From: Myxococcales bacterium
GTDB taxonomy: Bacteria > Myxococcota_C > UBA6777
Length of the DNA stretch: 5,005 nt
Direction: 5' to 3'
NCBI GenBank assembly: GCA_027005175.1
Contig: JALTMC010000393.1
Span: 1 to 5,005, forward strand
Below are positions 1 through 4,166 of this stretch, one piece after another. Each line of letters opens with the position of its first letter. Position 1 is the first letter of the stretch. The position numbers and the translations under genes were made by a program. The notes below the pieces were generated by a model. That model ran no database searches, had not been told where the DNA came from, and was given only the letters and a program-made list of their open reading frames with translations.

Positions 1-18
1 TCCATCTGTAGGGGGAGA

Positions 19-41
19 ACGTCAATTTTTGAGTGTGACGT
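19..41. repeat. Short inverted repeat ACGTCA/TGACGT
   Basis: ACGTCA at 19-24 and TGACGT at 36-41 are perfect inverted repeats around an 11-nt AT-rich loop. They lie well upstream of the gene that starts at 211. They could be an operator or a weak stem-loop at the end of a gene to the left, but there is no U-tract and chance is a fair explanation. Apart from this and the possible promoter, I see nothing in the first 210 bases. Confidence 0.25.
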
Positions 42-147
42 GTTCGTAGAGGTTTCGCTTTCTTATGACCAACATTCCAACGTTTTGCTTTACTTCCTTG
101 CTCCATCCCACTACAAATCAAGTCTGGGGAAAAAACCTGGAGCTATT

Positions 148-175
148 TTGAACGCACAAGCAAGAAGATATAAAT
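148..175 (+). promoter_or_regulatory. Possible promoter for the recombinase-like gene
   Basis: A strong -10-like TATAAAT lies at 169-175, preceded by a -35-like TTGAAC at 148-153. The 15-bp spacer is short for a sigma-70 promoter. The predicted start would leave a leader of about 30 nt before the ATG at 211. A direct repeat AACAAT (183-188 and 191-196) sits in that leader. Confidence 0.3.
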
Positions 176-198
176 GAGATTTAACAATTCAACAATAC

Positions 199-204
199 AG
201 AGGT
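199..204 (+). promoter_or_regulatory. Ribosome binding site of the 211 gene
   Basis: AGAGGT at 199-204 stands 6 nt before the ATG at 211 and supports that start. Confidence 0.55.
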
Positions 205-210
205 CAGGCT

Positions 211-633
211 ATGTTGATTAAAGATGTCTTTGAGGAGTTTCTGGCAGAGCAAAAGTCAAAGTTGTCAGCCAAAACCTATCGTGATTATGAATCGGTTATT
301 CAGCTCTTTGGACACCAGTTGGAGGGCTACGGTTGGAACAGCCTAGAGGATGGCGAAAAAGCGTACAACGAGGCTTACGAAGCGGACAAAAAGTTTGTAG
401 AACTCTATGACCACACCCACATTGAAGGAAACGTGAATGAGTTTCTGGATTACTTTGTGCCTCGCAAAGTGATGAATGGAAAAGAGTTTACCTTGAAGAC
501 CTGCCCTCGAGTGATTCGAAAACTGCTCAAGTGGATGCGGTCGAAAAAGCTGGTTGACCTGACCAACGAAGAAATCAAAGAGATGTGCGAGAATCAACTT
601 TGGGAAGATTCCCTTCGTGATATGGGCTTTTAA
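211..633 (+). CDS. Stand-alone recombinase-type SAM-like N-terminal domain protein
   Basis: This 140-residue, charged, soluble protein begins with a helix (residues 2-16) and then a segment of the type LSxKTYRDYESVIQLF (residues 18-33). That is the pattern of the N-terminal core-binding domain of phage integrases and XerC/D recombinases. The region around FLDYF..RKVM (residues 78-88) and VIRKLLKWMRSKKLV (residues 101-115) continues the helical fold. The catalytic domain, with its Arg-His-x-x-Arg and Tyr residues, is absent, and a clean TAA ends the frame, so the protein cannot recombine DNA by itself. I recall similar uncharacterised proteins that carry further C-terminal sequence, so this copy may be short; that is memory, not a search. 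A good Shine-Dalgarno site supports the start. A DNA-binding or regulatory role is possible but unproven. Its stop overlaps that of the convergent HicB-like gene. Confidence 0.8.
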   Translation: MLIKDVFEEFLAEQKSKLSAKTYRDYESVIQLFGHQLEGYGWNSLEDGEKAYNEAYEADKKFVELYDHTHIEGNVNEFLDYFVPRKVMNGKEFTLKTCPRVIRKLLKWMRSKKLVDLTNEEIKEMCENQLWEDSLRDMGF

Positions 634-851
634 GCAACCTCTTGCATGAGGTGTGTTTTCGGGGTGGGAAGAGAACGTCCCTGCTCCTCAAAGTGGATCA
701 ATACATCCTCGACGACTTCGCACAAGTCTGCATAGAGCTGAACTGGATCGTCACCATGGATACCTGTCACGACGTCAGGGCACTTGCCCATATCGATCTG
801 CTCTTCGTCATTCCATTTGATCCATTTATGGTATCGGTCGCTCCCTCTCAT
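630..851 (-). CDS. HicB-like family protein (orphan antitoxin-type)
   Basis: This 73-residue protein fits the HicB-like fold. It has an N-terminal strand segment YHKWIKWNDEEQ (residues 7-18), then GKCPDVVTGIHGDDP (22-36), a helix LYADLCEVVEDVLIHF (39-54) and the closing G..LPTP (58-64). HicB proteins are antitoxins of HicAB systems: they bind the HicA RNase and often repress their own promoter. Many short family members, like this one, lack a separate DNA-binding domain and stand alone. No HicA-like gene is seen upstream or downstream, so a toxin-antitoxin role is not supported here. The ATG is preceded by GAGGGGG about 7 nt away, and an in-frame TGA lies just upstream, which fixes the start. 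The tail-to-tail overlap with the 211 gene is the 4-base TTAA at 630-633, which supplies both stops. Confidence 0.8.
   Translation of the reverse strand: MRGSDRYHKWIKWNDEEQIDMGKCPDVVTGIHGDDPVQLYADLCEVVEDVLIHFEEQGRSLPTPKTHLMQEVA
637..659 (+). terminator. Weak possible terminator after the 211 gene
   Basis: ACCTC (637-641) and GAGGT (648-652) form a 5-bp stem with a 6-nt loop, followed by GTGTTTT. It begins 4 nt after the plus-strand stop codon but lies inside the end of the convergent HicB-like gene. The stem is short, so confidence is low. Confidence 0.25.
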
Positions 852-853
852 GA

Positions 854-888
854 TTGAACCCCCTCAATGGGAGGGAGGGGTTTGAACC
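854..888. repeat. Direct repeat TTGAACC and small hairpin upstream of the HicB-like gene
   Basis: TTGAACC occurs at 854-860 and again at 882-888, 28 bp apart. Between them CCCTC (861-865) and GAGGG (871-875) can pair around a 5-nt loop. This sits directly before the HicB-like start on the minus strand and overlaps its Shine-Dalgarno region. It could be an operator or a translational control hairpin, but no test is possible from one copy. Confidence 0.3.
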
Positions 889-926
889 ACAAGCCTGTCC
901 GATCTTTGAAGTTTTGGAGGTTGTGC

Positions 927-1025
927 ATGCTGCGCCTGTCTTTGGCTCTTTTTTTGTTACTTTTGTACCTCTCCTCGTGCCACCCTGATATTTTTGCTTC
1001 ACCCCTTTCTTGGTCTGTTGGATGA
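927..1025 (+). CDS. Possible very small lipoprotein
   Basis: This 32-codon frame starts at an ATG with a strong GGAGG (916-920) placed 6 nt upstream. Its product begins M-L-R, followed by an unbroken leucine-rich hydrophobic stretch (residues 4-15) and a lipobox LSSC with the cysteine at residue 18. A mature peptide of only about 15 residues would remain after signal peptidase II cleavage. Tiny lipoproteins of this kind exist (entericidins, colicin lysis proteins), but the residues after the lipobox show no family match I recognise. The same region on the other strand carries the out-of-frame tail of the broken ccdA gene. A hydrophobic product can arise by chance from a T-rich strand, so this is tentative. 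Confidence 0.3.
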   Translation: MLRLSLALFLLLLYLSSCHPDIFASPLSWSVG

Positions 1026-1628
1026 GTGCTCTGGAACGTGACAGACGTGGTTTGACTTTCTGGCTTTCGTACCGTCGAAAGTAATTGGGGGGAAGGGGTT
1101 GTGCGTGGACAAGGCCAATGCCTCGACAGCGACTTCCTGTGAGAAGTTTGTTGAGGAAGCTGTATACGTCAGCACCGCACCCAAGATCGGCCCGACACAA
1201 GGAGTCCATCCCAGCGCAAAGACAAATCCCATCACAACACTATTCAGAACACCTGTTGATAGATTAAGTTTGTGAGAATCAAGACGCTTGTCCTGGTCCA
1301 ACCAGTGAATCTGCAGATATCCCATAAACTTGAGTCCAAATAAGAAGATGAGTAAGCCACCTAACAGAGTGAACACCTCCCGGTAAGACCCGAACAATCG
1401 ACCCACGGCTGTCGCGCTTAAGCCCAGAGCGACAAAGACAACGAGAAACCCCAAGGTAAACAGGAGGGTGTGTCCAAAGAGTCGCAAGCGCGATGCTGAC
1501 GATTCGGAAGCCTCGGATAATGGGCCTCCCAATAACACAGAAAGATAGATCGGGATCACAGGTAAAACACACGGTGTTAAAAATGTGAGCAAACCCGCCG
1601 TGTAGGTTCCCAACATACTAGAGGTCAT
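999..1628 (-). pseudogene. ccdA: Truncated CcdA/DsbD-type thiol-disulfide electron transporter
   Basis: CcdA proteins have six membrane helices and carry electrons from cytoplasmic thioredoxin across the inner membrane, for cytochrome c maturation or other periplasmic thiol proteins. Counting from the ATG at 1628, helix 1 holds TPCVLP (residues 18-23, helix about 5-33). Helices 2 and 3 lie at about 51-74 and 80-102. Helix 4 holds TPCVGP (142-147, helix about 125-155). Both active cysteines are present. After roughly residue 175 the sequence becomes polar and basic and ends in RPRKG. Helices 5 and 6 are missing, and no other minus-strand frame down to 850 restores them, so this is a true 3' loss and not a single frameshift. 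The break coincides with a G-tract at 1087-1098. Possible starts are TTG 1646, ATG 1628 and ATG 1616; none has a good ribosome site. Probably inactive. No thioredoxin-like partner is adjacent. Confidence 0.7.
1064..1081. repeat. Inverted repeat CTTTCG/CGAAAG
   Basis: CTTTCG (1064-1069) and CGAAAG (1076-1081) form a perfect 6-bp stem with loop TACCGT. There is no following U-tract on either strand, so it is not a typical intrinsic terminator. It lies just beyond the point where CcdA similarity stops. Confidence 0.4.
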
Positions 1629-1660
1629 CAACCATCTAAGATCCAATCACCATTTTCGTT

Positions 1661-1771
1661 CTCAACTAAAGCTGTCAAAAAACCCTCCTATCCCAGGCCG
1701 AAAATAGCATCACGAACTTACACGGCAAACATTTGGCGAGAAGCCCCTATTTGTTCACAGGTTTAGTTGAG
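1661..1771. repeat. 10-bp inverted repeat with 91-bp spacer
   Basis: CTCAACTAAA (1661-1670) and TTTAGTTGAG (1762-1771) are exact reverse complements. They flank 91 bp upstream of the ccdA remnant. One such pair within a 5-kb window could occur by chance. Confidence 0.3.
1673..1678 (-). promoter_or_regulatory. Consensus -35 box upstream of the ccdA remnant
   Basis: The minus strand reads TTGACA at 1678-1673, a perfect sigma-70 -35 hexamer 44 nt before the ATG at 1628. No convincing -10 box is found at 16-19 bp spacing, so it is only a half-site. Confidence 0.2.
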
Positions 1772-1972
1772 TCCACGAGTAAAGGCAGATGGGATTCACA
1801 TAGCCTCAGAACAGAGAACTCTGACTTTGTTTGTGGCGGAAAAATCCCCTCCACAAAAGATCCTGGGACGTGTACCCGTCAAAATCCGCCTTCATCACTG
1901 TAGAGACTTTATGCAAAGAAAAGGTGCAAGAAAGTTCGTTCGACCCAACGTTCGCATATATTGATAACATGT

Positions 1973-2000
1973 GCTATCCAGCTATCCAGCAAGCTATCAA
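1973..2000. repeat. Tandem 8-mer GCTATCCA
   Basis: GCTATCCA occurs back to back at 1973-1980 and 1981-1988. A near copy, GCTATCAA, lies at 1993-2000 after 4 nt. This is a small slippage-type or protein-binding repeat of unknown role. Confidence 0.5.
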
Positions 2001-2009
2001 TCATTGGTA

Positions 2010-2032
2010 CAACAAAGACCTTCTCTTTGTTG
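2010..2032 (-). terminator. Stem-loop downstream of the sulfur gene series
   Basis: CAACAAAGA (2010-2018) and TCTTTGTTG (2024-2032) form a perfect 9-bp stem with a 5-nt loop. It lies about 70-90 nt after the stop of the last gene in the minus-strand series and may end or protect that transcript. It is AT-rich and lacks a U-tract, so it is not a classic intrinsic terminator. Confidence 0.35.
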
Positions 2033-2100
2033 CAAGAGGACGCAAGAAGCTCGATATCATGTAGAGTCAGGGGTTAGGACAGATAGGAGGAAAAGGTAAT

Positions 2101-2499
2101 TTAGGAGAGGCTGATAATTTTACCTATCAGCTGACTGACGGCTTGGGGAAGAAGTTGTTGTAAGTCAGACTCTTTGATTTCCTTTGTGTCGCGGATATGA
2201 GGAGGTACTAGTTCTTCAAAGACAATGGCATGTTTTAACTGTTGCCCAAACACCTTTTGGCAGCCGACGTTTTCGCATCGAGAGGAGCATCCAGCGACAC
2301 CAATCACGGTACGAGCTTCTTGCACTGCTTGGAGAGTTCCAGGGACACCTGCCATCAGAGGAGCCAGGTCTACGACCTGGACATCATCCATCTGCTCATG
2401 GATGAGTTGTGTTGACATTCGAGTCAATTGACCTCGTGCGCTCAAGCCGTTGCAGGGAATCAAAGCGATCTTGCGACTGGCTGAAATATCTTGGCTCAT
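2101..2499 (-). CDS. DGC-type putative zinc-binding protein
   Basis: This 132-residue cytoplasmic protein matches the DGC family (PF08859, named for an Asp-Gly-Cys motif and annotated as putative zinc-binding). It has an N-terminal strand ending in PCNGLSARGQLTR (residues 15-27). The central VIGVAGCSSRCENVGC (65-80) puts cysteines at 71, 75 and 80, with Cys16 as a fourth possible ligand or sulfur acceptor. The usual motif Asp is replaced by Ala (A-G-C). A two-fold VQVVDLAPLMAG segment (40-51) lies between. The family's biochemical role is unknown to me; members occur near sulfur and redox genes. It is the last gene of the series, 72 nt after the second DsrE gene. GAGGT 5 nt before the ATG supports the start. 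Four clustered cysteines next to sulfur carriers suggest metal or persulfide handling, which is inference. Confidence 0.8.
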   Translation of the reverse strand: MSQDISASRKIALIPCNGLSARGQLTRMSTQLIHEQMDDVQVVDLAPLMAGVPGTLQAVQEARTVIGVAGCSSRCENVGCQKVFGQQLKHAIVFEELVPPHIRDTKEIKESDLQQLLPQAVSQLIGKIISLS

Positions 2500-2571
2500 G
2501 ATTTACCTCAGACATGGTTTTAAAAGGGGATGAAGTGTTGGACTTCCTTACTCTATTTTGGAAATGTCATG

Positions 2572-2976
2572 TTACAGGGATACAGATTTTCGATTGAGTA
2601 AGAGTGAAGCAAGTGTCGTGATCCCAGCAGGAATCACAGTGGGTTTAAGTGCACCGAGCTTACTTACGGTCGAGAGACTATATCCTCCTGCTTTGTTGGG
2701 AAGATCATTGGCGCAAGAAGCGCAGACATAGAGGGTTCCCGCGCCTTCAAGAAACAAGTCGATATAAGTTTGCAGGGAGTCAAATCCAGGAATATGAATA
2801 CTTTGCGAGGCTCCTTCAAAGGCCCATAGAGAGGCTTGTTCATGAAGGTAGACCGCCACATCAGAGCCCATGGCCTGTAATGATACTGCGAGGGCAAATG
2901 CGAGTGTTGCTCGTGAGCCACCGTCTTCCTGACCATGTGTTAATACGAGTAGGTGTTGATTTTGATCGTGTGTCAT
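2572..2976 (-). CDS. DsrE-family sulfur-relay protein with CxxC (second of pair)
   Basis: This 134-residue soluble protein has the DsrE fold pattern: a first strand LLVLTHG (residues 9-15), EDGGSRATLAFALAVSLQAMG (17-37), a strand DVAVYL (39-44), WAFEG (51-55) and LYVCASC (82-88) with cysteines 85 and 88. DsrE proteins receive and pass persulfide sulfur through a cysteine at this position, usually with TusA as partner. Here it is a CxxC pair. The C-terminal part, with PAGITTLASLL, keeps the hydrophobic helix. It is clearly related to the gene just upstream (shared T.G.EDGG, QAM, WAF.G and CxxC). The start is taken at 2976, because GAAGGA lies 5 nt upstream; the longer frame from 3030 would run into the preceding gene. 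The gap to that gene is 31 nt, so co-transcription is likely. Confidence 0.85.
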   Translation of the reverse strand: MTHDQNQHLLVLTHGQEDGGSRATLAFALAVSLQAMGSDVAVYLHEQASLWAFEGASQSIHIPGFDSLQTYIDLFLEGAGTLYVCASCANDLPNKAGGYSLSTVSKLGALKPTVIPAGITTLASLLLNRKSVSL

Positions 2977-2981
2977 GAAAT

Positions 2982-2987
2982 TCCTTC
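2982..2987 (-). promoter_or_regulatory. Ribosome binding site that fixes the 2976 start
   Basis: The minus strand reads GAAGGA at 2987-2982, 5 nt before the ATG at 2976. It decides against the longer reading from 3030. Confidence 0.6.
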
Positions 2988-3007
2988 TTTCATGTATGTT
3001 CTCGACG

Positions 3008-3391
3008 TTAAAAGATGGTAGCTTCCCCAAGAATAAGTTTCTCTGCGACAGTAGCTAAACCGACATATCTAGCTCCATCTCGAAGCGACTGTTTAAAGTC
3101 GCTTTTATCCATGGTTGGGATAAAGCAGTATGCGTTGAGGCAAGGGGAGCAAATCAGGAGAGAGCCACCATTGTCTGTAAAGGCTTTAAAGTACTCTTCT
3201 GCCGGTGGTTCATCGGGAAACTGAACATCTTCTGCCGTACCAACAAAAGCCCATCGTGTGCCTGCGAGAGTTAGAAATATAGAGACATTATAATTCATCG
3301 CCTGCATTGTGATCGCTAGCTTTGCACCCAGATTTGCTGCGCGACCACCATCTTCTCTTCCTTGTGTTATGACGACCAGGTATTCGTCCAT
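3008..3391 (-). CDS. DsrE-family sulfur-relay protein with CxxC (first of pair)
   Basis: This 127-residue soluble protein of the DsrE family opens with YLVVITQGREDGGRAA (residues 4-19). It continues with LAITMQAMNYNVSIFL (25-40), RWAFVG (46-51) and LLICSPCLNAYC (78-89). Cysteines 81 and 84 form the CxxC and Cys89 is a further nearby thiol. The C-terminal DGARYVGLATVAEKLI (105-120) is typical of the fold. By family knowledge the cysteine at the end of the fourth strand carries persulfide sulfur. It precedes a close relative by 31 nt, which points to a tandem duplication followed by divergence, or a hetero-oligomer as in DsrEFH/TusBCD. An A/G-rich AAGGGGG site a few bases before the ATG supports the start. 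A 153-nt leader separates it from the DsrE2 gene, so it may have its own promoter or processing site. Confidence 0.85.
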   Translation of the reverse strand: MDEYLVVITQGREDGGRAANLGAKLAITMQAMNYNVSIFLTLAGTRWAFVGTAEDVQFPDEPPAEEYFKAFTDNGGSLLICSPCLNAYCFIPTMDKSDFKQSLRDGARYVGLATVAEKLILGEATIF

Positions 3392-3544
3392 GAATCCCCC
3401 TTTCAGGTTTGCGTTGGGTACTCTCGTACCAAGCTAGAATCAGCGACCGAACACGTTGAACAAGTACGTTAGAAAAAACAAATGTACTCGCTAACGCAAT
3501 TTGAAAGATTCAAGTTATGAAATCGCTGTTCTTTAGCTTTTTGT
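3392..3544 (-). promoter_or_regulatory. Leader of the DsrE pair with nested inverted repeats
   Basis: This is the widest gap within the sulfur gene series. It contains a bulged hairpin at 3414-3432 (GGTAC/GTACC with loop TCTC, plus two further A-T pairs). Further inverted pairs are TTGCGTT (3409-3415) with AACGCAA (3493-3499), CGTTAG (3467-3472) with CTAACG (3491-3496), and TTGAA/TTCAA near 3503-3515. The pairs overlap, so alternative RNA folds are possible. I see no clear -35/-10 pair and no known riboswitch. An internal promoter, operator or mRNA processing site would fit. Confidence 0.35.
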
Positions 3545-4120
3545 TTAAATCACAAAAAACATCTTTGATTGGATGGCATTACCGAGACAAGATGTGACGC
3601 CAGCACAAGACAGATTCGGAAGTCCCAGTAAGTCTTCGTGGGTAAACCCCATAATCTCCATCGTAAGAGAACATACGGTAAACTCAACTCCGGCATCCAC
3701 GCTCATATCCATCAGTCCCGTTAAAGAGGTGGCACCGCTCTGCTCAATGAACTTTTTCATCATCGCAACTCCCATTCCACCCATATTCATCTTGGAAAGC
3801 TTGAGCTGATCGGGTCCTTTGGGCATCATCATCGCCATCATCTTGGCCATTATGCCTTTCTTTTGTTTTTCTTCACTTGTTTCGGGAGCCTCCATCGCAG
3901 GCTGGTCGCTGTCTCGACGAAGTAAGTTAATACCCCAAAGAGCAAAGAACATATTGACATCAAGCCCCATAGAGCGAGCAGACATCGCGATCATAAACGC
4001 AAGAAAAACACGATCAAAATCATCGCTTGCAACGAGGATCGTCATTTTTTCATTGGACTCCGAGTTTGCTTCTTGCGTTTGGGAGGAGGACATTTCGTGA
4101 TTGTGGTCAAAGAGTACCAT
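3545..4120 (-). CDS. dsrE2: DsrE2-type protein (DsrE/DsrF/DrsH-like family)
   Basis: This 191-residue protein has a polar 25-residue N-terminal extension, then MTILVASDDFDRVFLAFMIAM (residues 26-46) and a strand LDVNMFFALWGINLLR (53-68). A variable acidic loop follows, then the Met-rich stretch MAKMMAMMMPKGPDQLKLSKMNMGGMG (91-117) typical of DsrE2. The segment EFTVCSLTMEIMGF (146-159) carries Cys150, the expected active thiol. Two further cysteines, 172 and 178, lie near the end. In sulfur oxidisers such as Allochromatium vinosum, rhd, tusA and dsrE2 form a conserved cluster in which sulfur is handed between the three proteins. Here a TusA-type gene lies 46 nt upstream; any rhodanese gene would be outside the window. 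AAGGA 7 nt before the ATG supports the long start over internal Met10 and Met26. Confidence 0.88.
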   Translation of the reverse strand: MVLFDHNHEMSSSQTQEANSESNEKMTILVASDDFDRVFLAFMIAMSARSMGLDVNMFFALWGINLLRRDSDQPAMEAPETSEEKQKKGIMAKMMAMMMPKGPDQLKLSKMNMGGMGVAMMKKFIEQSGATSLTGLMDMSVDAGVEFTVCSLTMEIMGFTHEDLLGLPNLSCAGVTSCLGNAIQSKMFFVI

Positions 4121-4166
4121 GTTATTTTCCTTTTTGTTTTGTCAGATATTCTTTATGAAATCATCA

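Larger units (their letters stand above)
859..1092. other. Segment bounded by imperfect inverted repeats, possible non-autonomous element or rearrangement scar
   Basis: The left edge CCCCCTCAAT (859-868) and right edge ATTGGGGGG (1084-1092) are imperfect inverted repeats (ATTG-R-GGGG when read from the inside outwards). The 234-bp segment between them separates the HicB-like gene from the broken ccdA gene. Recognisable CcdA sequence ends at its right edge. It contains a possible small lipoprotein ORF and the stem CTTTCG/CGAAAG (1064-1081). No transposase and no target-site duplication are visible. The repeats are of low complexity, so a mobile-element reading is a guess; a deletion scar fits as well. 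Confidence 0.25.
1647..2100. other. 454-bp region with no supported gene
   Basis: Neither strand offers a frame with both a good start and a recognisable protein. One plus-strand frame runs from 1831 to 2064 (77 codons from TTG to TAG). Its last 50 residues have a protein-like composition, with a segment YPAIQQAINHWYNKDLLF (residues 49-66). It has no Shine-Dalgarno site, a stop directly upstream, and no family I recognise; it may be the 3' remnant of a lost gene. The region also holds a -35-like half-site, a 10-bp inverted repeat, a tandem 8-mer and a stem-loop. It separates the sulfur gene series from the damaged ccdA side and looks like eroded sequence. Confidence 0.5.

Noticed and set aside
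875-900. Minus-strand GGTTCAAACCCC resembling a tRNA T-arm
   Set aside because: The T-stem does not pair beyond two bases, and no acceptor or anticodon arm is found about 70 nt upstream.
852-998. Search for a HicA toxin upstream of the HicB-like gene
   Set aside because: No minus-strand frame shows the short HicA pattern with its conserved glycine/histidine motif, so no toxin gene is called.
826-1209. Minus-strand frame of 127 codons overlapping the ccdA remnant and the HicB-like gene
   Set aside because: It overlaps better-supported genes in another frame, is basic and low in complexity, and has no family pattern or hydrophobic helices that would continue CcdA.
1767-1964. Plus-strand frame of 65 codons from TTG
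   Set aside because: It lacks a good ribosome site and any recognisable pattern, and it overlaps another equally weak frame.
2977-3030. Longer start for the second DsrE gene
   Set aside because: It would overlap the end of the preceding gene and adds 18 residues unlike the family; the GAAGGA before 2976 explains the shorter start.
2184-4100. Plus-strand frames opposite the sulfur genes
   Set aside because: They are antisense readings of well-supported minus-strand genes, with no family motifs of their own.
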